Shown here piece by piece: positions 35,438 through 47,744 of a DNA stretch of 64,000 bases. Source of the DNA: Stratiolaelaps scimitus (taxonomy: Eukaryota; Arthropoda; Arachnida; Mesostigmata; Laelapidae); contig JABWDB010000015.1 in NCBI GenBank assembly GCA_019614645.1, positions 6,147,501 to 6,211,500 of the forward strand, read 5' to 3'. Positions within the stretch are counted from its first letter, which is position 1, and each line of letters begins with the position of its first letter. The notes beneath the pieces are model-generated. The model did no database searches. It had not been told where the DNA came from and saw only the letters and a list, made by a program, of their open reading frames with translations. Both the position numbers and the translations under genes were made by a program.

Positions 35438-35999
35438 ATTGTTGTCTATATTTTTGCGAGTGTGTGTGTGCGCTCGTGACAGCGCAGCAAACAACAAGCG
35501 AGTCTATTGTCACTGCGGTGGATGCTTTTGCGGTTTTACGCGCTGCTGTGAACTATTATACTTCGTACTGACTGCGACCGAACGCAGATACTACCCAATG
35601 GAGCTCAACGGTCGGCTCGATGCTGCCTTGAGGAGTGAACCGATCGATCGATCGGCGGACGTACAGTCGGAGCGACACCAGCAGCGCCAGCGTTACTGGT
35701 GCTGGGGCTGGCGCCACTGGCACTTAGTGAGTTACTCAGTCAGTTACGCAGCTCACTCGCTGCTGCGGCTGCTGCCGGCACAGTAAACCGCGGCAGCACC
35801 AGCGCGCAGCCTCCTGCCGCTAGTACCCGAGCCGATACGCTGCTTCCAGCGTCCTTAGCGTCGGCTCAGCGGCGGTGCTCGTAGTCGAAAGGGACGAATG
35901 GCCGGACGACAAACAGACAGAGAGAGAGAACCGCGGACGGACAACGCTCTCGCTGCTGCTCCCGCTGGGGAGCGAGCGAGTGAGCCGGCTAGCGAGGCA

Positions 36000-36034
36000 G
36001 GCAGCAGGCAGCAGCCAGCGGCCAGCGGCAAACG
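36000..36034 (+). other. Possible end of a non-coding leader exon (strong donor)
   Basis: CAGCGGCAAACG|GTGAGT at 36034/36035 is close to a perfect donor. No convincing coding frame precedes it, so it may end a 5' untranslated exon. The start of that exon cannot be placed. The first coordinate is only nominal. Confidence 0.25.
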
Positions 36035-36849
36035 GTGAGTCTCCGCCGTCATCACCAGCAGCAGCAGCACTAGCATCACCGCTGGCGGGAGGAGCAGCAA
36101 CGCCGCCAGCGCCGCGCAGACCAGAGCGGCGGCGGCGGCTGCCGCTGCGGCTGCCGTAAACGACGACACCAGCAGCGGCAGGCTGCGCAGGGAACATGGC
36201 CAGCCAGAGCGAACGGCCGATCTACCGCCCGACAAACTGACGGACAGAGCAGCCGCCGACACCAGCAGCCGCGGCGGCGGCGACGGCGACGGCGACGGCC
36301 AGCAGCAGCGAGCAGTGATCAGCGGGACCAGCAGCAGTTGCAGCAAGATGGCGGCACGCGGTGGTCGTGCGCTCCAGTGGCTGACGCCGCCGTGTTTCCC
36401 GTGAAGAGGCGGTAGGACGGACGAGTTGCAGTCGTTGTTGAACGAACGAAACGAACAAGCAAACAACAGATACTGATCCGGGAACGCCGATGCTGTTTAA
36501 GCGAGATATAAGAGTTGAACTCGGGCGAAAAAAAGCGCTTGAAACAACCCGTGACAGTCGCTTAGACACAACCGCAGAGGAGAACCAGAGAAAGAGAGCG
36601 ATAGAGAGAGAGAGACACAGAGCGAGAGCAGAGGAGAGAGAAATCACGCAAAGATTGAGGCTCTTAAGCATCGGACGACAGGGAGACGATTCACGAGTAT
36701 CTGCGGCCGCCAGGAGCTGAGCTGAGATCGAGCCCACCCCCCACGAGCTAAGCCGATGAAACTCGGGCTCAAGTCCGTCCGTGTTAACGATACCGCATCG
36801 GCGTAAAGGGAACACTAAGTCAGTGAACGCTCGTTGTGCCACCCCTGCC

Positions 36850-37265
36850 TCCTGTTGATCTCGTTGTTGTTGCTGCTGCTACTGCTGTTGTGATTTTTGT
36901 TGCTGCTGCAGCTGTTGTTGTTATTGCTGCTGCGGCTGCTGCTGTTCTTGTAGTTCTGCGTGAACGAGTGAGCAAGCGATTGTTTGTTTGTTGATTATTA
37001 TTATTGTTGTTGTTGCTGCTGCTGCTGCTGACGCTGTTGTTGCTGGAGCTGGAGGAGCATTGAGACAGAGGAGCTGGACAGGCAAACGTGGGACAACGCC
37101 GTCCAGCAACAGACATAGCGAGAGAGAGAGAGAGCTGTCGAGCACGGAAAGTTTTGACAACGGCATCAACAACAATAACAACAACAACAACAACGTCGTC
37201 ATCATCGTCTTTAACAACAACAACAACAACAACAACCACAACAGGAACAAGAACAACATCAGCCA
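36850..37265. repeat. CTG/GTT then AAC trinucleotide tracts
   Basis: On the plus strand the first half (to about 37040) is TTG/CTG-rich and the second half (about 37165-37255) is AAC/ACA-rich. The two halves are near-complementary in composition. Frames on both strands yield long Val/Leu, Gln or Asn runs, which are repeat products. Confidence 0.8.
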
Positions 37266-40200
37266 TAGCAACTCGAAGGAAAGTTGTCACTCGACGAATT
37301 AAGGTCCTCCCGGCTCCCAAAGGACGTCAACCTGCGAAGAAGCTGTCTAGAGAAAGCGGGCGAATTGAAGAGAGAGATCGAGGCTTGATCAAGCCGAATC
37401 AGCCTCTTCCATTAACGGGTTGTACCGTGTACTCCAACGCCGTAGTCACGTAGCAAACAGCCAGCTGTTCATTCTCCCTGGAGCACACAGCACAAATCAC
37501 GAATCACGAACGATCACACGGCACTGTCCGTTTACGAGGGCACCAAAGAATCACTAGCAGCGCTGTTTTTTGCCCCGGTGGCTGCAGTAGTGGCTGCATC
37601 CACTCTCGATGGATTGAGCAATCAGCGTGTCAGGGGCAGGCCAGAAGGGACAGTGATCGTTCGGTGGAGTGGTCGACGCGGCCGCCAGCTATCCCACTCG
37701 TCCACCGATTCGACGATAAGTTGCGCATAACAACTTGCCACAACATGAGGTTTGCGTACGAGCGCAACGGTGCTACAAGAACGATCATACGACGAAAGAG
37801 AAGCCTGGATGAATAGGCTGGACGTGATTTGTGTGATTCGGATTTTGTGGGTGTGTTCGATTCGATTGTTGTACGTGTGTCTGAATCTTACCTTCGTGCC
37901 GTGCATCGGTCGTTAGCGAGTGATCGCCGGATGATTCTTGAGTGGATATGGTGTCGCGTCGAGCAGCTATTACCTCCTGTGAAACGATCTGTGCCCAGTG
38001 GGATTTTGTGCGTGCGTTCGTCGTTTTGTCTCGTCGGCTGTTGCTTGACTGACAAACTGTGAACTCGGCAAAGCGTTAATGGGAAAATTACTCACAGTCT
38101 CGTGTAACTGCCGGCCAGCGTGAACTACCTGACTGGCTGGTCGTGGACGTTCTGTATCGTTGAATGAAGTAGGTATTCAGCAGGGTGAATATTTCGGCGT
38201 ACCTTCGTAATGCGCGTGTCGTAGAGCTGATGTTTGTTTATGTGTGTGTGCTTGTGTCTCTGTGCGCGCGTGTGTGTGTCTGAAGCATTCGTAAGCTGAA
38301 TATACACGCGTGGAGCTTGGCAGTATTCAGTTAAGTGGATGGAAAGGAGCTTATGAGTCACTGGAGAAGCGTCCGATGGCTGTACCTTATCAAGAGGATA
38401 TAGCTCAAGATCCTGCAGTCATCAGATACCGGATCAGCAGCCATCAAGCTGCCGCATGATCTACAAACGTCAAGCGTCGCCGTCGCGGAACAAACACATT
38501 CGAATTGTCTGCTAGAACAATTGTCGCAGAGAGCGAGCTGTCGCAACAGCCCGAACATTGCCACCAGCGGATCGTTGTCAATCTGCCGATGTGATAGCAA
38601 GACCCCAATAGTTCCAGCAGCTGTTTAAAATGCTGCTAGCCACTAGCAAGCGGTCTTAACGTAAGCGCTGAGGCAATCAGTGTCGGTAAGCAAACAGTCA
38701 TCGCGCTGACGGATCCGCCGTGCAACAATCAGCGGTTGACGCCAACCAACAACACGACAACGCTGCTCAACGCTCAAGGGCCTCACCTGAATTCGGACCG
38801 CCTATTTTTGACTCGATCGACTAAACAAAAACTGCGCAGGAGTTATCCCCATGGAAATAGTTGCCCCCCGCCCCCACATTCACCTCCCTGTCCACGCGGA
38901 GTGGCGCCATCTGTTCAACTAGTTCGCCCAGTGGCCTGGCCCTGCATCACCGTCCCCGGGGGTAGTTTCCAGCTCTCTGCGCATTCAGCCACGAAGCTGA
39001 GTTCGCTCTCCACACTGAGCGTGTGCACGGTGCACTTCAACCGCAGCCTCCCTCGAGTCGCCGATTTGATCAGCCTGCTCGACGGAGGGTGGTCTTCTAG
39101 CGTTGGTTTTTCTGCAGCGCTGCAGCTGCCTCCCCTTGTTGTTCCTGTACTCCTAGCGCCGTTGTCGCGGGGCAGGGTAGCCCGCGCACTGCGCAGACCC
39201 CCCCCCGCTGCCCGACTCCGGCGCCAGCTGTAGCTAAGCTCCGTGGTTGGAAAGTTTCTTCTCGAGGGCCCACGGCAGCCACGAGGGCCTCGATTCGACG
39301 GGCGCCTCGGCTGCTCGTTGCAGATGTTCGAGCTTGACTCGGGTCTCAGTGTGTCATGTCGCATATAGCATTGCCGTTGTAGCATACCTAGCAATAGTAT
39401 TATCGTCTGTCCGTCACGACTTTCCCCTGCTCGTTCGGCGACGTATCCGCATGCGACAACGGTGATCAATCGTCACGGCAGCCAGCGATCGTCAATCTGC
39501 TGCACCGTCACCGTTCGCGCATTGAATCTCATCGCAGGCACAACACATCTCAACGGAGGGTGTCGCACCGGCGCAGCTGAACCGCCAGTCGTTGGTCGGC
39601 AGTCAGTCCGTCCACCGCCCGCGTGTACCAGGCTCCACGTCGTGCGACAACGTGCAGCAGACGCTTGTCAGCGCCGCGAGTCGTGATAGCGTGAAGAAGA
39701 AAAGCCGGCTCCGTTCCATGTGATCTGAGGGAGAGAGGCATGTGAGGGTCTGACGTGAGTTCAGGGACTCACCGACCGACAGTCAAAGGGCAACGGACAG
39801 AGAGAGAGAAAGTGCTATCCCGCCAAACAACGCGCATCTGCGGGCATCCAACCGAAGTCGCAGAGGATCCCGCGGCGGATCAGCGTACCCAGCGGCGTTC
39901 CACCTACAACCGAATCACCGCCGCGCCGCCAGAGCGAGTGTTCTGTACCTCGGAGCGTCGTCTGCGCGGAGGCGAATCAAAAGGAGAGACAGAGGGAGAG
40001 AGAGAGAGAGAGAAAGAGAGTGATACGGTTCACTGTGTTGTTGTCATCCGCTGTCAGCTGCCCGCCGACCTGTGTGTACGCCGCCGTACGCCGCTAGACG
40101 ACTCCATACGACACGTTGTGCGTGCACCCCTCCCCAACCCGTGGTGCTGACTGCCTATCCAGCTGACCGAGCGTCCAGCAGCGTCTGTGATCGTGCGTTT

Positions 40201-40682
40201 GTCCGTGTCGCTGCCTGCGTGCAAGGGGCTATCAGCTGAGTCTGCATCCCCGTCGGGCGGTGCTCTGTGCGCTGAAACTCGACGAAGTGGTGTGCGTCTG
40301 TGTGTCTCCGTGTGTGTGTGTACGGAGGAGGGCTAGCTGGTTGGAGCGTTGTCGCGCTGCCCGTCCCCTGCTCGCTCGGCCGGGCCGGCGCGCGGAGCCG
40401 AACGCGGCCTAGCGGAGCGAGGCCCGCTAAGGCCCGTCGTCAGCTGCTGCTGCTGCCTTCCCTTGTCCATTGCGTTCGGCTGAAGGCGCCCGGTGGCGGC
40501 GCGGCGACGCGGCGGCAAGTGGCAAATAGGCACGCGCGCACGCACACAGCCAACCTGCCAAGCAAGAGGCTGAACGACAGACAGACAGACCGACGGACAT
40601 ACATACCTACATACAGAGAGATCGTAGCTGCACACAGCCATCCACCCACGTCCCTCCGCTGGTTCGTCGTTGGAGTGTGGTG

Positions 40683-40751
40683 CGAACAGTAGCAGCAGCC
40701 GCAGCAGCCGCAGCCGCAGCAGCAACAGCAGCAGCATTGAGCCTCCTGCTG

Positions 40752-40784
<33 letters not shown>

Positions 40785-40855
40785 AGGCAGCCTAGCACAT
40801 CGGCAGATTTGCGTTGCCGACGTTTTCGGCTGCTGCAGCAGCAGTAGCAGGATTC
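40683..40855. repeat. CAG trinucleotide tract
   Basis: Dense CAG/CAGC repeats with short breaks. On the minus strand they would encode Cys/Leu/Ala runs. They lie in the presumed leader region about 7 kb upstream of the Z-alpha start. Confidence 0.85.
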
Positions 40856-42411
40856 CTCGCTCGCTGTCTCTCTCGCTGAGGGTGTCGGCGAAGCGCTGGT
40901 TCGCCTCTGTTGTCGTGCACACTGTGCTCGTCGGCGACGTAAGGACGACGCGGACGGCCACAGCCGCCTGGATCTACCTATTCATCTATCGTCTATCAAC
41001 CTAGCTAGCTAGCTGCCTAGAATTACCTACGTGTGTCGCCTGGACGAAGCGACACGGTGTGCGCGCGCTGTCCGGCGTGTGCGCGTTGTGTATCATCCAC
41101 CCATTGAATCGATCTATCTGTATGCCCGTAGCCTGCGCGCTGGCCAGCTTGTTTTGGGGGGGGCCCAGTTCTGCTAGACGTTGTGAAGAGTGACCGCTGA
41201 CTCGGTGGCGGGACGTGCTAGCCGACGCAGGGCGAGGTGAACGCAAGGAATCTGTGCCGTGTTGTGCATGTGAGCTCGCTGGTGTCCACTCGGAGCTAGC
41301 GAAGGCAGCTTGCGGTAGGGGCTCGAGGCTCGGATCCGAGATGTGGAAGTGCTAAGGTGAGCTGCTTTCTAGACTCCGGCAAGACCCAGCACACGCTCCG
41401 GACTCGCAACACCCCACTCGGATCATCAGGATAGTTCGACGTACGCTACGTAGTGCAGCACAGTAGCTCAGCAGGAGGGTTCACAAGCCGAATAGCGACT
41501 ACGAGGAGAACAGCGATAGCTACGGCATCTTTGCGCAGTGCCAGCAAGGGCCCTAGCAAGGGACAGGATTTGACGACGACAACGACGGCAGCGGCAACGG
41601 CGGCGGCGACGACAAAGCAGCGGAACTGGACGAAATAGCAGTTCGACGTTGGCGAAGAAAGGTCGATCGACTGAGCGGCCGCCAGCGAGGGTTCGTGTTT
41701 AGGTTCAGCTTGTTTAGGTTGTTGCCTCGGCGAGGCTGCGGGCCACACCGTCCCTAAACGTCGATCGACGATCTGTAGTCGCGTTCCATAACCCGGCCCA
41801 GATCGAGCAGGGCCAAAAAGCGGTGGGACCTGTCGTCCGCGCCTGTGTATCTGTCTTGCTGTCTGTGTGCGTGTACGTGGGTGAGTGTGTCTGTATTCTC
41901 GTCCGGTGACGCGTAGGGGTCGCCGCGTAGGCGCAGCTTGTGGGTGGCCGTCGTGGAGTGCGAGCTGCTGGTATCGCGGCCTGAAATTTTGGCCCGACCG
42001 CGCGGAAAGCAAACAGTTAGCAGCTGTCCGTCGTCTCACGAACGACGACGCCACTTCACGTCTAGGTCGGACTACGCAGGGCGGCGAGACACGCCTTGCA
42101 CCTCGCTCCGAAGAGCACACGAGGGATTGGGTTTGTTGCGTCTCGGAAGAGTCCGAGCATCCCCTGCTCGCGGAGAAGATCATCTTGTTTGAATAGCGGG
42201 CTCTTTGACCGGTCCCTTGTGACGGGACCCTGGATTCACCTCCAGCGAGCGCAGGTGTTATTAGCACAACAACAACAAGCATTGCTACTGCTGCTGAACA
42301 GGCAGCAATTTCGTGCGTGCATCACCAGTGGACCCCACGATCCCATCTCCCCTGGATCGATCCGCCTCCGCCGACGGAAGGTACCGCCCTGGTACCGCGT
42401 TGTTCAAGCCC

Positions 42412-42441
42412 GCAACTCAAGGCACCGCAACTCAAGGCACC
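42412..42441. repeat. Perfect tandem duplication, 2 x 15 bp
   Basis: GCAACTCAAGGCACC is repeated twice head to tail. In one plus frame (stop-free from about 42214 to 42520, no ATG) this reads QLKAP twice within a Pro/Ala/Gln-rich peptide. That frame could be an exon but has no clear splice sites. Confidence 0.8.
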
Positions 42442-45295
42442 GACCACTGCGAATGCTTTGCCGCAAGTGGAGCTAGCGTCCCGAGAGCAGCAATTGCGTT
42501 TGCACCAAGAGCGCTGTTAGTTCGCACGACGGCGAACAGCAGAGTTTCTGCTCGCGCTACGAGCGTCCGAGCGCAGAGAAGTGCCAACGGCAGCTTCGCG
42601 CAGCGAGCGCGTCGTCTACGCGTCGACATTCGCCCGCAAGCTTGGATGCCGACAGTGGCCGCACCGCTTCCAGCGTCATAGAAGCGGTGGCGGTGCTCGC
42701 GTATCCCATCGTATGAACTAGGAAAGGCGAAGCCTCTCTGCTAAGCACCTGTCGGAGTCGGGTTCGCGAGCTCGATTCCTGCCGCCAACGTACATCGCCA
42801 GCTCGATCAGCAGGCTCCGACGGCTTCACAGCAGGCTCGCCGATCTCCTAACCACGAAGAGAAATCCGTCTGTCCGTCGGCTGATCCGATATCGCACCAC
42901 TGGCTACCACTGGGCCAAAGATCAACGAGACTCGTATCTGCATCGGATAGCACCCGGATGCCTATTGCTCGTTGTCGAAACGGGCTGCAAACGGGCATTG
43001 TCAAGTCTTAGCGACCTCGGAACGCTTCGAGAACGGCTACCGGGACAGTACGAACGCAAAGCGTTAACAATATATAATCGCACTTCTGCCGCGCTTCGAT
43101 TCACGTCAGAATATCGGATTGATCTCAAATCTCAGCCAATTCTACTGAGGGATGATAGCCACCTGGCAGCGAATTCATATCGTACACACATCCGATCATT
43201 CGTCCGTCTAGTAACGCAACGGTAGCGCCATCAATCAATCCTCCGTTGTTAGAGTTGGACATCGGAGGAGAGCCACTGAATCAATAGGTCACCCCCCATC
43301 GCTTCGAATTTCCCACTCTCCGTTGAGTAACACGTAGTTTGGCTACTGCCGAAACGGAACTCTTCTTGGGCCGCAGCTGACCAAGAAGCACCGCATCATA
43401 CCATCAACGCTCCACACCTATCAGCATACACACGAACCACACAGATACGTCGGTATTAACGAGCGCGTTGAACCTCATCATTAACACACAGGCATCGCCG
43501 ACGAGTTGCGCTTGAAGCTTGAACGACTCGACTGACTGCTAAAGACTAAATGATAATTGCTGAAATCTCGAAACGGATATAGATATATTCACCGTCGGAG
43601 ATCGATCAGCTATATATCGATTGTTTGCCACGCGGCTGGATAATCCTGGCAAGCGTACGCTACTTTCTATTCCAAGCAGCTCTGTATCATGCGGAGCTAA
43701 GAAGACAAACGCAGGGAGACGTCCCGTACCGCGGTATCGTAGCAGTTTAGTGGTCGCACACATATAGCCACGGATTTGCGTCAGCCACCGCGCACCAGAT
43801 TCTCTCTCTCTGTATACGGTCTCCTATAGAGTGCTGCCACTGTCCCGAGCTGCGATCGTGACCCGTGTCACAAATGTTCCACCGCCTTCCCCCTTACTCA
43901 GCCGCCTGTTCCGTTTCCGCTGTTCATAATTAAGACAACAAGGCCAGCTGTCTTAATTCGACTGTGTGCATGTGTGATATCATCATCACCGACATCTTGG
44001 AGAAGAAAAAATAAAGGCAGGCATCATTAGCAAGCAGCGCAAAACAGACCCCGCCCGACTCCCGCTAAGTTTACCGTAGTCGACGTAGTCGACTACTCGC
44101 ATGACGACATCTCATCATACATTGCTATCGTTACTATACAACTGCACAACCACACCCGATCATATCCACTATACGCTCTCTCGTACAGCGAGATAGGTTT
44201 TGTTCGTTCGATAGAATCAGTATCGGCCTCTGCTGCTGTGTGCCGCCGAAGGGAAGAGCCAGCGGGCCAAGCCCCCAGTCTCTCTCTCTCTCTGTCTCTC
44301 TGTACCGCGGCGTTCGAACGACGAATTGACAACGAGTTCAACCCGCTCGCCAATCCAACATTATTTCATCGTTTGTGCAGGAGGCTTCGACGCGTTTCAG
44401 CGTTCAATCTATCCTGTATCTGGTGGAGACTCGGCGACGCAGCGCAGGCTAGCGATTCTTCAGTTTCAAGTGCAGGGCCGTAGTATCGCACGTGCGACAA
44501 CTCGGAGAGAGAGGTTGCGGAAATATCGATTTGAAAATCAAAAACGGCAAATACACGAGAGGAACGACACTTGCAATAGAGAGAACGTCTACCGTTCAAG
44601 ACAACGGCGTGTCTCTCTCTCTCTCTCTCCCTGCACCCCCCTATTCTGTCATTCTCTGCATCGGATCCGAAGGCCGCATCCACCGCGAGGAACGATCGCC
44701 CATCATATCCGAGCATCGAGCAACGTCTGAAGGCAACGAGGCGATCTGACGAGAGCGAAATCCCTGCGGAGCTCCAAGGGGGTTCTTGATTTCGGTTCGA
44801 GGTGCGCGAACAGCCCTACGACCATTACCATTCATTGTCACTACTGCAATACCCGCGATTGCCCAACCATCACCACCACCACCACCAACCACTATCACCA
44901 CCAGCGCCAACATCGTAAGCCAGAACGGCAACAGTAGCAAGCGTAGCAGCAGCAGCAGCAACAGCAGCATCAGCAACCTATACAGGTAGCCATTGACCAG
45001 CACACAGCATTGACCGCCGTGACGCAGAGGCTCAAGGTTGGTCCTTGCAGGACCAGCTGGGGCAGGCGAAAACTACGGCCAGACGCTTGAGTCAGGTAGG
45101 ACGAGTTCAGGCGGCTGCGACGAGGGCCAACACCGAAGGCAACGGATAACGAACGCGTTGACTGTCATTGTTCATGCGAGCGATTGTCGTATGCGACCTC
45201 GGATCAGACGAAAGTAAACGCGGGCATCACAGCCGCTGCTTGCCCGACGGCTCGTTAGCACGGCCTGGCATTAAGCAAACCTGTATGATTTGATC

Positions 45296-45330
<35 letters not shown>

Positions 45331-45358
45331 AAAAAATATATATATACTTAGATATATA
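45296..45358. repeat. Compound (TA)n microsatellite
   Basis: TA blocks interrupted by CA, an A-run and CTTAGA. It lies about 450 bp upstream of the Gln/Asn-rich frame at 45801. Confidence 0.9.
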
Positions 45359-45576
45359 GACATACACACATACATGCATATACCTAAACATTGATACCAG
45401 TCCTGCCGACGTTCATAACCAACACGACGTCCTGGCTCAGCCTGCAGCGCTGTCCTCACGTTCACAACATAATCCCCATCCACTACCGTCAGCGTAGGCA
45501 GAGGGTACAAGTTGCCGCGGAAGGAATTGTCGGGCCGCATTCGTGCCTAGAGAGAAAGAATCGTGCGGAAAAGCGA

Positions 45577-45611
45577 CATATATAGAGATATATATATATA
45601 TATATATATAT
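45577..45611. repeat. (TA)n microsatellite
   Basis: TA array with one GA interruption, about 190 bp upstream of the ATG at 45801. Confidence 0.9.
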
Positions 45612-45800
45612 CGGGAGACCGTAAGAGGGGGGGCAGCGTCTCATCGCGTCTGCCTGTGTTAGTGAATAAGTGTGTGAGTGAGCTTGTGTGCGCGAAGCCG
45701 GCAAAAATCGAGGAGCGGCTCAGTTGAGTCACAGGGGGCTTAAACACGAACAGCTTGCAAGGAACAGGCGGAACCTACTACTGAGACACCAATACTAATA

Positions 45801-46472
45801 ATGCCCCTAACGCCTACAGTTCACAGCAACCTGAGCTCTACAACGATACCAGCCGGACAATCACCGCCACCACCGCCGTCACCACAACAGAAACAACAGC
45901 AGCAGCAACAACCACCACGGGAACAAGGCCCAGAGAAACCACAAGAAGAATTAACGCAGCAGCGACAACAACAGCAGCAGCAGCAGCAATCCCAGTGTCA
46001 AACACTACCGGAAGAGGGCCAACTGCGACGAGTGTCGTTGACCGATCGGAAAACGCACGCGAAAGCCTTCGACGAATCGAGCTGTTTGCGAGACGTATCT
46101 ATCACGGCTGAGGTACACGCGAAACAGACGGACGAATCGCCGGAATTGCAGCGGCGGCTGCCAACAGCACCAGTAGCTAATTCGTACAATAACAATAATA
46201 ATAACAATAACAGCAGCAGCAGCAGCAACAATAACAACAACAACAACAGTAGCAGCAGCAGCAGCAGCAGCAACCGCCGTACAAGTAGCGATTCTTATCC
46301 TCGTCAAACGCTGCTGCTAGATGAGCAACGTGTACTAGCCAGGATCACCTGCAAACTGCAAGCGTACTCTGATAACGCCGCCGTATTTAGCGCCACCTGT
46401 TGTTTTGTTGCACGGACCGCCCAGGGCGGGAGAGATCACTGCGGGCTGTTGTTCGCGCGGGCCCTTGCTTGA
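45801..46472 (+). CDS. Gln/Asn/Ser-rich open frame upstream of the Z-alpha gene
   Basis: A 223-codon frame opens at an ATG with A at -3 and ends at TGA 46470-46472. Order: a Pro/Gln-rich start (PPPPPSPQQKQQQQQQPP), a second Gln run, about 60 residues of mixed and fairly ordinary composition (GQLRRVSLTDRKTHAKAF and onward), alternating Asn and Ser runs, then a Cys-containing tail. The repeats come from CAG, AAC and AAT triplets. It sits 1.27 kb upstream of the Z-alpha start in the same direction. It may be an upstream open frame in a long leader, a separate exon, or non-coding repeat. The middle part is the best argument for real coding. No known domain. Confidence 0.3.
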   Translation: MPLTPTVHSNLSSTTIPAGQSPPPPPSPQQKQQQQQQPPREQGPEKPQEELTQQRQQQQQQQQSQCQTLPEEGQLRRVSLTDRKTHAKAFDESSCLRDVSITAEVHAKQTDESPELQRRLPTAPVANSYNNNNNNNNSSSSSNNNNNNNSSSSSSSSNRRTSSDSYPRQTLLLDEQRVLARITCKLQAYSDNAAVFSATCCFVARTAQGGRDHCGLLFARALA

Positions 46473-47744
46473 ATCAGCTGAAGCACGCGACCGAGAACGT
46501 CATCGTCGTTGTCGTTGTCGTTGTCAAGCGGCACAGTGAGACGGCACCAAGCAACACGCGACGCTGAGTGCCGCACGCCGAACAGGAACAGATCGCAATC
46601 AAGAAAATACGTCGGGAAGGCTAAGCGTTACGTGTTATTATCGTTATTATTATTCTTCTTATAATTGTTGTTGTTGTTGTTACTACTACCACTACTACCA
46701 CAACTACTGGAATAACAACGCGGAACACTCGTTGAGATCCGAGGAGACGAACGTTGACAGAGGATTGCAGCAACAAAGCGCCGAGGCGAAGCTAACTACA
46801 ACCATCGACTGTTTAACTATTGCTTAACCCGAAGGATCAAGCGTGCTGAAGAAGACACAGTCACTTGTTAGAAGGAGAGAGTACGAGTCAGTCAGAGAGA
46901 CGACGACTCGAGAGGCGTCGACACTTGACCACAATCAGCGCCACAGCCCATCCAAGTCCGATTTCCAGGACGCTGTAGAAAGACCCTGAAATCCGTGACG
47001 TCCGGACGAGCGAAGCCATCGAGGACGATTATAATTATACTACTAGTTATAATAGTGACATTAACTTCACACTAAATCTAGATCTGCGAGCTGGCTGCGA
47101 TCTAGCTCACGAAACGCTGAAGAACACATCAGAGTAACTAATCCAAAGGCAGTGTGTGTGTGAGAGAGAGAAAGAACGCGTATGAGAAAAGAGAGATAAT
47201 CCGTAAGAAGAAATCAGCCAAGACAGAGAGCGACTTTGAGAAGGACGTTTATCAGGTCGTCGAAATCGCGAAAACGGCTCACATCCGATCCGGTCACGGG
47301 GGTCAGGGCGACCTGAGATCACGTTGTTGATCACCCAGCAGATCTGAACTATACCGCACACCGATACATCGATAGTGTATAGCCATTACCACTTACGCAT
47401 ATACACGGACTTTAGCCGCCTGCAACGGGCGGACAGCCGCGTTCGGAGGCTCGAATTTCTCCGCCGTTTGTCGACCAGCACAGTGGCACGGCGAGGAAGA
47501 ACTTGGCGCCACCAGCGAGCAAGTCGGATTGATTGCTTGATTAACGGGTGACCACATCCAGCAGCAGCAGCGACCAGAGATTGTTCGTTGGCTGGTGCCC
47601 ATTCGTTGTCACGCGTATACCAGCGGTAGCGGCGACGACGGCAGCGGAGGCGACAATACCACAAACGCACACGACTGGTGATTGTTGCTGAATCAGACGA
47701 ATTGAGCCTGCCGAGCCGGCAAGGGTCCGACATCTCGCACGACG
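46473..47744 (+). other. Probable 5' leader of the Z-alpha gene
   Basis: Sequence between the Gln/Asn-rich frame and the Z-alpha start contains GTT/ACT triplet runs (46660-46710) and a GA tract (47161-47192). Frames on the minus strand (47386-47888) overlap the Z-alpha exon and have no domain. No clear acceptor just upstream of 47745 can be chosen, so the leader may be continuous with the coding exon. Confidence 0.4.

Larger units (their letters stand above)
33146..45800. other. GC-rich, triplet-repeat-rich promoter/leader region
   Basis: This 12.6 kb stretch is CpG-rich and packed with CAG/CTG, AAC/GTT, TC/GA and TA simple repeats. Several sites fit the donor consensus but follow no supported coding frame (36034/36035 ACG|GTGAGT; 41356/41357 AAG|GTGAGC). 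I infer non-coding first exons and promoters, perhaps for the Z-alpha gene at 47745. Long frames here (for example 41446-42282 minus, 36222-36842 minus) lack domains and cross repeats, so I do not list them as genes. Confidence 0.4.

Noticed and set aside
36222..36842. 206-codon minus-strand frame
   Set aside because: It is dominated by Ala/Val/Ser runs from triplet and GA repeats, with no domain.
41446..42282. 278-codon minus-strand frame with a signal-peptide-like start
   Set aside because: The hydrophobic start comes from a GTT repeat. The rest is Arg/Ser/Pro-rich with no domain, and two plus-strand frames overlap it. No splice or conservation evidence.
42722..43224. About 167 codons of open plus-strand frame
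   Set aside because: The frame has no upstream ATG, no domain and no clear splice sites. Stop-free stretches of this length are expected a few times by chance in six frames of 64 kb.
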